From Clostridium sp. (GTDB lineage: Bacteria; Bacillota; Clostridia; Lachnospirales; Lachnospiraceae): DNA of 51,090 nt. Below are positions 1-7,563 of the stretch, in pieces. A program made the translations under genes and the position numbers. Each line of letters begins with the position of its first letter. The first letter of the stretch is position 1. The stretch lies in NCBI GenBank assembly GCA_031275405.1, contig JAISOV010000058.1, forward strand, positions 1 through 51,090, written 5' to 3'. The notes beneath the pieces are model-generated. The model saw only the letters and a program-made list of their open reading frames with translations. It searched no databases and was not told the origin of the DNA.

Positions 1-135
1 GAGGATAAATTTGAAAGAAGATCGCTTTCAAATACTGACTTGATGTCCGCCAAGGCGGACAAGGAGGATAAATTTGAAAGAAGATCGCTTTCAAATACTG
101 AATTGATGTCCGCCAAGGCGGACAAGGAGGATAAA
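1..135. repeat. 63-bp direct tandem repeat, two copies plus the start of a third
   Basis: Copies lie at 1-63 and 64-126, with one substitution; a third begins at 127 and diverges after about 9 bp. Each unit holds two hairpins: TTTGAAAG/CTTTCAAA (loop 7) and GTCCGCC/GGCGGAC (loop 2), followed by AAGGAGGATAAA, which resembles a strong ribosome-binding site. The array touches the window edge, so its full copy number is unknown. Confidence 0.85.
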
Positions 136-186
136 GCTTTGTGCTACGCACAAAGTCTCCAGACTTTGAAAGGAGCATGGTTATAA
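1..186 (+). CDS. Possible C-terminal end of a tandem-repeat protein (partial, runs in from the left edge)
   Basis: The frame is open from base 1 to a TAA at 184-186. It carries two 21-residue repeat units, each containing KADKEDKFERRSLSN, and the beginning of a third, then a unique tail ending in LQTLKGAW and one more residue. The repeat is a whole number of codons (63 bp) and its only difference is GAC versus GAA, a conservative Asp/Glu change, which mildly favours coding. The last codons double as the ribosome-binding region of the next gene, whose ATG lies 2 nt after the stop. The alternative is a non-coding structured leader that is open by chance. I do not recognise the protein. Confidence 0.35.
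   Translation, partial: EDKFERRSLSNTDLMSAKADKEDKFERRSLSNTELMSAKADKEDKALCYAQSLQTLKGAWL
137..176 (+). promoter_or_regulatory. Two mutually exclusive hairpins in front of the metallo-hydrolase ribosome site
   Basis: Hairpin 1 pairs CTTTGTGC (137-144) with GCACAAAG (148-155). Hairpin 2 pairs CAAAGTC (151-157) with GACTTTG (162-168). They share 151-155, so only one can form. Hairpin 2 abuts AAAGGAGC (169-176). The gap from GGAG to the ATG at 189 is 13 nt, longer than usual. The same arrangement precedes the binding-protein gene at 19663. Confidence 0.45.
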
Positions 187-188
187 AA

Positions 189-1817
189 ATGAAACTGACT
201 TTTATCGGAAGCGACCATGAAGTAACCGGAAGCTGCCACTGCCTGGAGATCAACGGGAAGCATATTCTGGTGGACTACGGGATGGAGCAGGGGGTGAACT
301 TGTTTGCCAACGCCGCCCTGCCGGTGGAGGAAGCCATGATCGACTATGTGTTCCTTACCCATGCCCATGTGGATCATTCGGGGCTGCTGCCCCTGCTGTA
401 TGCCAGAGGTTTCCGGGGCAAGGTGTACGCCACGGCGGCTTCGGCTGACCTGTGCAGCATCATGCTGCGCGACTGCGCCCATATTCAGATGATGGAAGCG
501 GAATGGAAAGAGCGCAAAGCCAGAAGAAGCGGGGAAGCCCAGGCCGTGGAACCGCTTTTCCGCATGGAGGACGCGGACGGCGTCATCAAACGGATCGTTC
601 CGTGCCGGTACGGCGAGCTGATTCCCGTCTGCGAGGAAGTGCGGATCCGCTTCACGGACATCGGACATCTGCTCGGCTCCGCCAGCATCGAGGTGTGGCT
701 GACCCAAGAGGGCAGGACGAAGAAGATCGTGTTTTCCGGCGACATCGGAAACAAGAACCAGCCACTCATCAAAGACCCTTCCCCTACGGAAGCCGCAGAC
801 TATGTGGTGATGGAGTCCACTTACGGCGACCGTCTCCATCCGCAGAGCCGGGCGGATTATGCGGCGGAGCTGGCGGCCGTCCTACAGGAGACTCTTGACG
901 CGGGCGGCAACGTCGTGATCCCCTCTTTCGCGGTAGGCAGGACGCAGGAGATCCTGTATTTCCTGCGCCGGATCAAAGCGGAGGAAATGGTGAAAGGACA
1001 CAGACATTTCCCGGTCTACGTGGACAGCCCCATGGCCGTGGAGACGACCCATGTTTTTCTGGAAAATGAAATGAGCTGCTTCGACGAGGAAGCCTTGAGC
1101 CTTGTGACGGCGGGGATCAACCCGCTCACTTTCCCCGGCCTGCATCTGTCCATCACCAGCGACGAATCCAAGGCGATCAATTTCGACGACGCGCCTAAGG
1201 TCATCATCTCGGCCTCGGGGATGTGCGAGGCGGGACGTATCCGCCACCACCTGAAACACAACCTCTGGCGTCCGGAATGTACCGTCCTGTTCGTGGGCTA
1301 CCAGTCGGCGGGAACTTTGGGGCGTATGCTGGCGGACAGCGCCGGAGCCAAGCATCCTTTAGAGGTAAAGCTCTTCGGGGAAACGATCCTGGCACGCGCC
1401 AAGATCCGGCAGCTGACCGGGCTGAGCGGACACGCGGACAAAGACGGGCTTTTAGGATGGATCCAGGGATTCCGGGAAAAGCCTAAGCGCGTCTTCGTGG
1501 TACACGGGGAGGACAGCGTGTGTACTTCCTTTACGGAATGCCTGCGGATGGAGCATCAATTAAACGCCTACGCCCCGTACAGCGGAACCGTGTTCAATTT
1601 ACTGACCAATCAGCTGGAGTATGAGGCGGAGCCGATCCCGCTGAAGAAGCCGGCAGGCCTTCCGGCTTCCAGAGTGCCGGGCGCGGTACAGGCAAGGCTG
1701 CTTGCGGCGGGCCAGAGGCTGCTTGCCCTGATCCAGAAAAACAGCGGAATGCCCCATAAGGATATGGCAAAACTGGCGGATCAGATCAATTCGCTATGCG
1801 ACAAGCTGAAGATATGA
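189..1817 (+). CDS. MBL-fold beta-CASP metallo-hydrolase (predicted ribonuclease)
   Basis: The protein of 542 residues has an N-terminal metallo-beta-lactamase fold with the zinc motif HAHVDH at residues 58-63, further ligands in DIGHLLGSAS and FSGDIGN, a central beta-CASP domain (SFAVGRTQE, ISASGMCEAGR) and a C-terminal metallo-beta-lactamase-associated RNA-processing part with LSGHAD. This is the architecture of bacterial RNase J/CPSF73-like and YsaA-type enzymes, so cytoplasmic RNA cleavage is the likely role; the substrate is unknown. I chose the ATG at 189 over the in-frame ATG at 177 (MVIK) because the fold begins at MKLTFIGS. The ATG at 177 sits only 1 nt from the GGAG, so neither start has ideal spacing. 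Confidence 0.88.
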   Translation: MKLTFIGSDHEVTGSCHCLEINGKHILVDYGMEQGVNLFANAALPVEEAMIDYVFLTHAHVDHSGLLPLLYARGFRGKVYATAASADLCSIMLRDCAHIQMMEAEWKERKARRSGEAQAVEPLFRMEDADGVIKRIVPCRYGELIPVCEEVRIRFTDIGHLLGSASIEVWLTQEGRTKKIVFSGDIGNKNQPLIKDPSPTEAADYVVMESTYGDRLHPQSRADYAAELAAVLQETLDAGGNVVIPSFAVGRTQEILYFLRRIKAEEMVKGHRHFPVYVDSPMAVETTHVFLENEMSCFDEEALSLVTAGINPLTFPGLHLSITSDESKAINFDDAPKVIISASGMCEAGRIRHHLKHNLWRPECTVLFVGYQSAGTLGRMLADSAGAKHPLEVKLFGETILARAKIRQLTGLSGHADKDGLLGWIQGFREKPKRVFVVHGEDSVCTSFTECLRMEHQLNAYAPYSGTVFNLLTNQLEYEAEPIPLKKPAGLPASRVPGAVQARLLAAGQRLLALIQKNSGMPHKDMAKLADQINSLCDKLKI

Positions 1818-2055
1818 GGGGGAATTTTTGGAAAATAGAGTCTTTTGTTCCTGTCCGGCAGCTCAGCAGGAACATCCGGCGAAACATGCGGCCCTGCAGG
1901 CTGCGCAAAAAACCTGCTTCCCTTTGATGAACACACAGTAGAGGGTGTCGAAGCATAGCGCAATCTAAGATTCTAAAAGATGCCTGGCAGACTTTCCGCA
2001 CAGTCTGCATAGGACATGTATGTTGTTCGGCATCGTCTGAAACGGAGGAAACGGC

Positions 2056-2571
2056 ATGAACATGATCGTAGCGGCGGACGGACGCTGGGGGATCGGGCAA
2101 AGGGGAGACCTGCTCGTGCGGATCCCCTATGACCAGCGGTGTTTCCGGGAAAAGACCCTGGGAAAGGTGGTGGTACTGGGACGCCGGACGCTCGCCACAT
2201 TCCCCCAAGGGCTGCCCTTGCCGGGGCGGACGAACGTGATCCTCTCCCGTAGCCCGAATTACCATGTGCGGAACGCCCTCGTGGCGCATTCCTTGGAGGA
2301 ACTGCGGGAACGGCTCAAACCCCATCCGGAAGAGGACGTTTACGTCGTCGGAGGCCGGAGCGTGTACCGCCAGCTGCTGCCCCTGTGCCGGACGGTACAC
2401 GTGACCAAGATCGACCATGCATATGAGGCGGACTGCTTCTTCCCGGATCTGGATCAGGCGGATGAATGGGAGATCCGTGAGGAAAGCGACGAAAGGACGT
2501 ATTTTGATATTGCGTACCGGTTCCTGCGGTATGAGAGGAAAGACAGGCGGCAGGCAATTCCTGTACGGTGA
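2056..2571 (+). CDS. folA: Dihydrofolate reductase
   Basis: The 171-residue product matches DHFR in length and order of motifs: MNMIVAADGRWGIG at the N-terminus, a putative acidic active-site residue in RIPYDQRCFR, VVVLGRRTL for NADPH contact, and VYVVGGRSVYRQLL. DHFR reduces dihydrofolate to tetrahydrofolate with NADPH in the cytoplasm. The usual tryptophan of the LPW loop is replaced (LLVRIP), so the enzyme is somewhat divergent. An ACGGAGGAAACGGC ribosome site precedes the ATG. No thyA is next to it. The 238-bp gap before it contains a GCAGACT/AGTCTGC hairpin near 1990-2010 but no gene I can support. Confidence 0.9.
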   Translation: MNMIVAADGRWGIGQRGDLLVRIPYDQRCFREKTLGKVVVLGRRTLATFPQGLPLPGRTNVILSRSPNYHVRNALVAHSLEELRERLKPHPEEDVYVVGGRSVYRQLLPLCRTVHVTKIDHAYEADCFFPDLDQADEWEIREESDERTYFDIAYRFLRYERKDRRQAIPVR

Positions 2572-2800
2572 TGCAGACCGCTTCCGGACGATTTCTTGCT
2601 TCCAGGCGGATGAAACCTGTTCCGCTGTCAGCGGTCTGCCAAGCCCTGCTTTTTTTGCTGCGGCTATGCTTCATGCGCGGCCGCAGTATCGGAAGCGTCA
2701 GCTCAAAATACCAAGAAAACCATTGTGACCGTTTAGCAATCTGTGTCCAAAGGCAGGAAAACGGATCTGCGGATCCATGCGGAAAGAAAGGAGTGTTGTC

Positions 2801-3205
2801 ATGGATGCGAATACAAAAGGATTGCTGCCTATGGCGCTGGACGCAGCTGTATTGGAGTGTCAGGATGCTGTCGCCTTGTCAGACTTTTACATCCGGCTTC
2901 TCGGCTGGAAGAAAAATTACGGAGAAAGCGATGAGTGGATTGATATTGTTTCTCCGTCCAACGGCGTAAAAATCGCCTTTCAAAGAAACGAGGATTATCT
3001 TCCTCCCATCTGGCCGGACGAGCCTGGTATGCAGCAGCAGATGGCACACTTGGATTTTGCGGTACGCAACAAAGAACAGATGGAACTTGCCGTGCGACAC
3101 GCCATCTCCTGCGGGGCGGCCAGATCCGGCGTCCAATACGACCCGGAAAAATGGACGACTATGATCGACCCGGCAGGCCACCCCTTTTGCTTCGTGATTT
3201 GGTAG
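2801..3205 (+). CDS. VOC-family (glyoxalase/bleomycin-resistance fold) protein
   Basis: A 134-residue protein with the pattern of a vicinal-oxygen-chelate module: an N-terminal ALDAAVLECQDAVALSDFYIRLLGW strand-helix, a central HLDFAV segment and a C-terminal MIDPAGHPFCFV strand. Members bind a metal and act on small molecules or sequester drugs; the sequence does not show which. The ATG at 2801 follows AAAGGAGTGTTGTC with good spacing, so the longer frame from 2777 is rejected. It is the last GC-rich gene before the AT-rich island, whose genes run toward it. Confidence 0.75.
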   Translation: MDANTKGLLPMALDAAVLECQDAVALSDFYIRLLGWKKNYGESDEWIDIVSPSNGVKIAFQRNEDYLPPIWPDEPGMQQQMAHLDFAVRNKEQMELAVRHAISCGAARSGVQYDPEKWTTMIDPAGHPFCFVIW

Positions 3206-3265
3206 CGCGGTCGGGAAGGAAGATTTCTAATGCTTCATCAATATGACTTAATATACTCTGATATT

Positions 3266-4243
3266 TTATGCTGTCTGTTTGTTATTTTCAGGGATTTGAA
3301 AATGCGAACTCAAATAATTGTTAATAACTATATCGCAACAAAATATATCAGGGGTTAACACAGTATTTGGAAAGAAATGATTCGAGGTTACACTAAATAA
3401 ATATTCTGGTATTGTAATAGTAAGATTTTGATATTTTTCGGTTGAGATCATACTTCTTTTGCCACCAGAGAAATTTCCGATTGTTAAACATTTAAAATTT
3501 TTGCGTAGGATATCAGAAAATAATTCTGCACAGCTATAAGTATTCTCGTTAAAAAAAAGGTATATTTTATTAATATTTACATTTAAATTCTTAGTATTAT
3601 TGGACTCAACTTTAAATATTTCCCCTTTTTTCTGAAGATAAAACAGCGTTTCTCCTTTCGGAATAAATCGACTTGCAAAATCAATTAAATTCTTTATTTT
3701 ACCTCCAAAATTGTCACGAAGATCAAAATATATATCTACGACACCTTGTTCCCCAAATACTGAGTTTAGTTCCGAAGGCAACATGGTGAAATCAGTTATG
3801 TGGAAAAGCAACTTTTGTCTGTCATTTTTTCCTCGAACTAAATAGTTCGAGGAACTATTGTCTACAAATCGTGGCATAGAAATCCTGATTTTCGATATTT
3901 TGTGTGTTCTTTTTTGTATAAAATCAATATCATATTTGCTCGTGTTTTTGCATAAACCAAGATAAGGCGCCAGACCGTTAACTTTGATAATTAATGAGCC
4001 GACAGTTATTTCTCTATAATCTTTGCTACTGTTACCGGTCACTATCATTAACCCATTCGACACCTTGTATGTGATTCCTACAAGAAAAAATACATTATGT
4101 ACCCAATTGTCTTCCGTTATATTAAAATATCGATCTCCATGATTCCACACGCAATATTTCAGTAATTCGCTCTCGTTTAATGTGGAGTAATACTTATCTC
4201 TTAAGTGTTGTATATAATTTAGTTCGTTCATCGTTTCATCCAT
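3266..4243 (-). CDS. S41-family peptidase, probable RiPP leader peptidase
   Basis: With the ATG at 4243 the protein has about 325 residues. A PDZ-like segment (ITVGSLIIKVNG) is followed by the S41 core: DLRDNFGG (family DLRGNPGG), then NENTYSCAELF with the expected nucleophile Ser, and a Lys in FSGGKRS exactly 25 residues later, the spacing known for Prc/CtpA-type Ser/Lys dyads. There is no signal peptide or membrane segment, so it should act in the cytoplasm, unlike classical C-terminal processing proteases. Its start overlaps the stop of the radical SAM gene (ATGGATGA), implying translational coupling. Position as last gene of the RiPP operon suggests leader removal, since the exporter has no peptidase domain. 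Composition is AT-rich. Confidence 0.85.
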   Translation of the reverse strand: MDETMNELNYIQHLRDKYYSTLNESELLKYCVWNHGDRYFNITEDNWVHNVFFLVGITYKVSNGLMIVTGNSSKDYREITVGSLIIKVNGLAPYLGLCKNTSKYDIDFIQKRTHKISKIRISMPRFVDNSSSNYLVRGKNDRQKLLFHITDFTMLPSELNSVFGEQGVVDIYFDLRDNFGGKIKNLIDFASRFIPKGETLFYLQKKGEIFKVESNNTKNLNVNINKIYLFFNENTYSCAELFSDILRKNFKCLTIGNFSGGKRSMISTEKYQNLTITIPEYLFSVTSNHFFPNTVLTPDIFCCDIVINNYLSSHFQIPENNKQTA

Positions 4244-5453
4244 ACATTTCAATTAAATGTTCTAATTTTTCAATTGCCATCTTTTCCTGATGTGGACACA
4301 AAAATTCTATATGTGCATTAATGTTTTTATATACGTTCAGTGCAATAGCTCGGCAACCACCTCCACAAATATATTTAAGAGAACAATCCCTACATTTTGC
4401 ATATCGTAATACATTTAATTGCATAAATTCTTTAGTAATCAAAGAATTTTGCAGTTCTGTAAACCAATCTTTTTTCAGAATGTTTGTAAGCTTCAGATTA
4501 GCTTTTATTAAACATTGGCAAGGATATATATCAGCATTTGAGTCAATTGCAACGATTCTGTAACATGCACCACATAAGCTGCCGCTATAGTTCATAGCAT
4601 CACAATCTGTTTCAAAATCTATGTTTTCAATAACATTATTGATATCATCAATTCTATTCGGAATGTACATAGTGGGAATAAATCCAATATTTAATTCGTC
4701 CTTTACAATTTGTTTTACTTTCTTCCAATCATCTGAATTGCTTTTCGAAATAACAGAACGAACAAATACCTTATGCCTATTTTCTATGGGTATTGACCTG
4801 AGATTATTCAAAACATGGGGAATGTCTAAACCGATTCTCTGATTTGTTGCTTGGTCAAGAGTATCTAAGCTGACGATCATACTATCAACAAGTTCAAATA
4901 AATTCCTATGCTTGTTTAATAGCATTCCATTTGTAAGTATTTCTACAGAAAATCCTCGTGCTTTGGCGTTGATAACAATTGTTTCAATGTCACTCCTTAA
5001 TAAAGGTTCACCGCCAGTAAGGATTAGTTTTCCTGTACCCACTTCTTTCAATTTGTCAAGAACTAGCTCTGTTTCACGGCTCGTTAGAACTTCTTTTTTT
5101 ATCAAGTTCTCTTTGTTATAGCAATAGCTGCAACTCAGATTGCACATTTGAGTCACATGAAAATAAGCCGCAAGAATTTTGACTTCGGGATTACGATTTT
5201 CAAGTTTATGACTATATTTTAATAGGTCATATTCGGCTAATGAATCGATAATCACCCCGTGATGAACCAAATTTGAAATGTCCTCTTGCGATAGAAAATC
5301 ACAATCAGTAAGTTCTGCGTAATGCAGCTTATTATTCGTCTTTATTGCATTAAGCGTCGCGCTATTTACAAAAATAGCTTTATTGAGTTCATAATTATAT
5401 ATCAAATGTTTTCCATTTTTAGAAATAAATTTAATATCATCCGAAACTTTCAT
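4236..5453 (-). CDS. Radical SAM/SPASM peptide maturase
   Basis: The 405-residue enzyme has an N-terminal region of about 85 residues that could be a PqqD-like precursor-recognition element, then the radical SAM motif CNLSCSYC (Cys104, 108, 111), TGGEPL (about 146-151) and a C-terminal SPASM region. Its cysteines are Cys294, 297, 312, 314, 354, 357, 363, 367 and 386 (CRDCSLKYICGGGC). SPASM enzymes carry auxiliary Fe-S clusters and commonly form thioether crosslinks on short Cys-rich peptides. The two precursors directly upstream carry three cysteines each, so sactipeptide- or ranthipeptide-type crosslinking is the natural inference. The ribosome site is GAGGAG ahead of the ATG at 5453, immediately after a strong hairpin. 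Confidence 0.92.
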   Translation of the reverse strand: MKVSDDIKFISKNGKHLIYNYELNKAIFVNSATLNAIKTNNKLHYAELTDCDFLSQEDISNLVHHGVIIDSLAEYDLLKYSHKLENRNPEVKILAAYFHVTQMCNLSCSYCYNKENLIKKEVLTSRETELVLDKLKEVGTGKLILTGGEPLLRSDIETIVINAKARGFSVEILTNGMLLNKHRNLFELVDSMIVSLDTLDQATNQRIGLDIPHVLNNLRSIPIENRHKVFVRSVISKSNSDDWKKVKQIVKDELNIGFIPTMYIPNRIDDINNVIENIDFETDCDAMNYSGSLCGACYRIVAIDSNADIYPCQCLIKANLKLTNILKKDWFTELQNSLITKEFMQLNVLRYAKCRDCSLKYICGGGCRAIALNVYKNINAHIEFLCPHQEKMAIEKLEHLIEMYG

Positions 5454-5471
5454 TTTAGCTCCTCAACAAGG

Positions 5472-5522
5472 TTCTCAACTTGGTTGTGATGGTTCCATAA
5501 ACCACCATAACCAAGTTGAGAA
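5472..5522 (-). promoter_or_regulatory. Long RNA hairpin between precursor B and the radical SAM gene
   Basis: The outer stem is 14 perfect base pairs (TTCTCAACTTGGTT with its complement), continued by a nearly paired inner stem and a 5-nt loop. There is no U-run after it, so it is not a standard terminator. In the minus-strand RNA the 5' arm CTTCTCAAC can also pair with GTTGAGGAG, which contains the radical SAM ribosome site (one G-U pair in nine). The hairpin could protect precursor mRNA, attenuate downstream expression, or switch access to the ribosome site. Confidence 0.75.
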
Positions 5523-5528
5523 GTCTAC

Positions 5529-5645
5529 TTAGCTTAAGCTTAGCATAGCCCCTTTGCCACTACCTACGCTTGAACCGCAAGCGCAGGCACACGCTTCCAT
5601 TTCTTCGAGTAATTCTATTGGAAGCAATTTTATGTTATCGGTCAT
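5529..5645 (-). CDS. RiPP precursor peptide B (38 aa, three-cysteine core)
   Basis: ATG at 5645, TAA at 5531-5529. A perfect ribosome site (AAAGGAGGTGA) lies 7 nt upstream of the start. The leader-like half contains NIKLLPIELLEEMEA and the core-like half CACACGSSVGSGKGAM followed by a short LSLS tail. It is paralogous to precursor A: the segment around the cysteines, MEACACACGS, is identical. Cysteines alternate with alanines, then a Gly/Ser-rich tail supplies possible alpha- or beta-carbon acceptors for thioethers. There is no other open gene between 5453 and 5682 on this strand. The peptide family is not one I can name. Confidence 0.88.
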   Translation of the reverse strand: MTDNIKLLPIELLEEMEACACACGSSVGSGKGAMLSLS

Positions 5646-5681
5646 TTTTTTCACCTCCTTTCGATGTTATTGGGGATTTCT

Positions 5682-5792
5682 TTACGAAATCATCGCACCG
5701 CTGCCATGTCCCACTTTAGAACCGCATGCACAGGCGCATGCCTCCATCTGTTCTAATAATTCAGTAGGGAGCACTTTAATATTTTCCTGCAT
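5682..5792 (-). CDS. RiPP precursor peptide A (36 aa, three-cysteine core)
   Basis: ATG at 5792, TAA at 5684-5682, with GGAAAGGAGGTGAAAAA before the start, a near-perfect anti-16S match that predicts heavy translation. The leader half contains NIKVLPTELLEQMEA; the core half is CACACGSKVGHGSGAM plus two residues. Relative to precursor B the invariant features are LP.ELLE.MEA, the CACACGS block, VG.G.GAM spacing; the variable positions are mainly in the tail (K/S, H/S, S/K). Strong conservation plus tail variation is typical of paired two-component or duplicated RiPP precursors. No double-Gly cleavage site is present; cleavage is most likely near the MEA-Cys boundary, though this is inference. 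Confidence 0.88.
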   Translation of the reverse strand: MQENIKVLPTELLEQMEACACACGSKVGHGSGAMIS

Positions 5793-5834
5793 TTTTTCAC
5801 CTCCTTTCCTTGTAACTAAACTGAATATTGAGAA

Positions 5835-5870
5835 ATATTGTCGCAGAACCATATGTTAGCGCGACAATAT
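5835..5870 (-). promoter_or_regulatory. Hairpin across the end of the exporter gene, upstream of precursor A
   Basis: Perfect 10-bp arms ATATTGTCGC (5835-5844) and GCGACAATAT (5861-5870) flank a 16-nt loop and straddle the exporter stop codon. With the hairpin at 5472-5522 it brackets the two precursor genes, an arrangement that can raise the level of the short segment by RNA processing or stabilisation. Confidence 0.65.
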
Positions 5871-7424
5871 CAATTCTTTCGTGTGTTCGAGATTTAATCC
5901 CTCATCATGGGTTATGATAAATATTATTTTGTCTCTGTTACTCTTAACAATCTCCCCCAATATAGCTTGAGAATTTTCATGGTCAATACTGCTTGTCGAT
6001 TCGTCAAGGATCAATATATCAGTCATCTGTGACATCTCGCGGCATAATGATATTCTTTGTTTTTCCCCGCCGGAAAGATTTGCTCCGTTTTCAAGAATGA
6101 TTGTTTCGGGCTTTTTATGGATCAGCACAGGTTCCATGATTTTTTGTCTCAATGCGTCTAAAGATCCGTCATTCGTTTCGTGGCTCAATTCCATATTGTC
6201 TTTCAGGGACATTGAGTAAATAGGAGCGTCTTGAGGAACGAACGTAATTCTTTTGCGCAGTGAGATTGGATTTATCTGTGACAGGTTTATATTGTCCATG
6301 TAAATCGAAGCACTGTCATAAAACCGCAATAAACTTTTCATTAAAATTGATTTTCCTATTCCCGATTTTCCCTTAACTAATACCACATCCCCTTTTGAAA
6401 ATGTGTCATGGGCTGCAATATTTAATTTCTGCCCACCCACTATTATCCCATCTATATCCATCCTAATATGATGAATGGATGTAATATCTTTCCCATTCGT
6501 AGATTCGCGATTCAGCTTAAGCTCGTTTTTAACAAAATCCATATTAGTTTTCAATCCGCTTATTTCCAAATTGGTTGACACTAAACTGTTTAAGGAGGAA
6601 AAGTATAACGGCAATACGATGCTCACCATAACCAAGGAAGCGTAATCATTATGGTTCATCGCTTGTATACTGACGAAGACAATTACAATGTTCTGTATTA
6701 AGTTATTCACATAACGGAGGAACGCGCTTGATGTTTGGGCAAACTTGTTGACATCTGCTGTGCTGTTGAATATTCTGAACATCGGAAGATCTATTACTTT
6801 CCGGATACGGTTAAAATCACCCTGCTTTTTCACAAAATCAACATTTTTATAAATCCCAATTATTTCTTTATAGCCAGCGGCTGTGTCGTTTTGCATTTTT
6901 TCACACTTCGTTTCCAATTTTTTATTTAATGCACGGTATCCAAATAGATTGATTGGAATATTTACGGTAAGCACAACGCCAATGACAGGATGAACAGATA
7001 CCGCAACAATGACGGAAAATACGGCTAATATGATACTGCTTGAAATGGTAGTAAAGCTCGTTACAAAAAATAAATATAGCGAGTTTACCAGCATGGATAT
7101 TCTGTCAATCAGATAAGCAGGCTGTTTTTCTATCAGTGCTTCATACTTCATCTGATACATCATTTCATAAAAAAGCAGGGAATTATTCTGATTGAATTTC
7201 ACGGCATAGCTTTCCCTTATATATGTAAGTACAAGCTGACATAAAAATGTGATAGATATTACGGCAAAGAGAATCATCATATGATAAATTTCAAAAACAG
7301 GAGAGGACTTTAATTGTTCGTTGATGTAAATAGGGACACTCATCACAAGCAAAGCATTCATGATTACAACAGTTACTGTGAACAATAAAAATTTAGTGTT
7401 GCTTTTTATCATTTGTTTCATCAT
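5856..7424 (-). CDS. ABC exporter half-transporter (TMD-NBD) for the RiPP product
   Basis: From the ATG at 7424 the protein is 522 residues: a membrane domain with hydrophobic segments from about residue 12 to 285, then an ATPase domain with Walker A GKSGIGKS (352-359), signature LSGGE (450-454), Walker B ILILDES and H-loop His506. No C39 peptidase domain precedes the membrane part, so it cannot remove the leader itself. It probably works as a homodimer exporting the modified peptides and may give immunity. The ATG at 7424 is preceded by GGGAGG 9 nt upstream; the frame continues upstream but crosses the predicted promoter, so the longer form is rejected. Confidence 0.88.
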   Translation of the reverse strand: MMKQMIKSNTKFLLFTVTVVIMNALLVMSVPIYINEQLKSSPVFEIYHMMILFAVISITFLCQLVLTYIRESYAVKFNQNNSLLFYEMMYQMKYEALIEKQPAYLIDRISMLVNSLYLFFVTSFTTISSSIILAVFSVIVAVSVHPVIGVVLTVNIPINLFGYRALNKKLETKCEKMQNDTAAGYKEIIGIYKNVDFVKKQGDFNRIRKVIDLPMFRIFNSTADVNKFAQTSSAFLRYVNNLIQNIVIVFVSIQAMNHNDYASLVMVSIVLPLYFSSLNSLVSTNLEISGLKTNMDFVKNELKLNRESTNGKDITSIHHIRMDIDGIIVGGQKLNIAAHDTFSKGDVVLVKGKSGIGKSILMKSLLRFYDSASIYMDNINLSQINPISLRKRITFVPQDAPIYSMSLKDNMELSHETNDGSLDALRQKIMEPVLIHKKPETIILENGANLSGGEKQRISLCREMSQMTDILILDESTSSIDHENSQAILGEIVKSNRDKIIFIITHDEGLNLEHTKELILSR

Positions 7425-7452
7425 AGCTGTCCGCCTCCCGATCATTGTCTGC

Positions 7453-7469
7453 CAGTCAGCAGCTGACTG
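7453..7469 (-). promoter_or_regulatory. 17-bp palindrome in the RiPP operon leader
   Basis: CAGTCAGC-A-GCTGACTG is a perfect inverted repeat with one central base, located between the predicted transcription start and the exporter ATG. It could be an operator or an RNA hairpin. No regulator gene lies in the locus. Confidence 0.45.
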
Positions 7470-7531
7470 ACCATCCTGATCATTTGATAAATGCCGTTGT
7501 CTTACTGACTTGTTCATTGCTATAATGTTTA

Positions 7532-7560
7532 TATATAACACATCCTTTTCTAAAATACAA
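7532..7560 (-). promoter_or_regulatory. Promoter of the RiPP operon
   Basis: On the minus strand TTGTAT (7560-7555), a 17-bp spacer and TATATA (7537-7532) form a good sigma-A promoter. It lies about 110 bp before the exporter ATG. Confidence 0.6.
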
Positions 7561-7563
7561 GGC

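Noticed and set aside
1..126. CRISPR-like or IS-end repeat
   Set aside because: The 63-bp copies are directly adjacent with no unique spacers, and no transposase follows.
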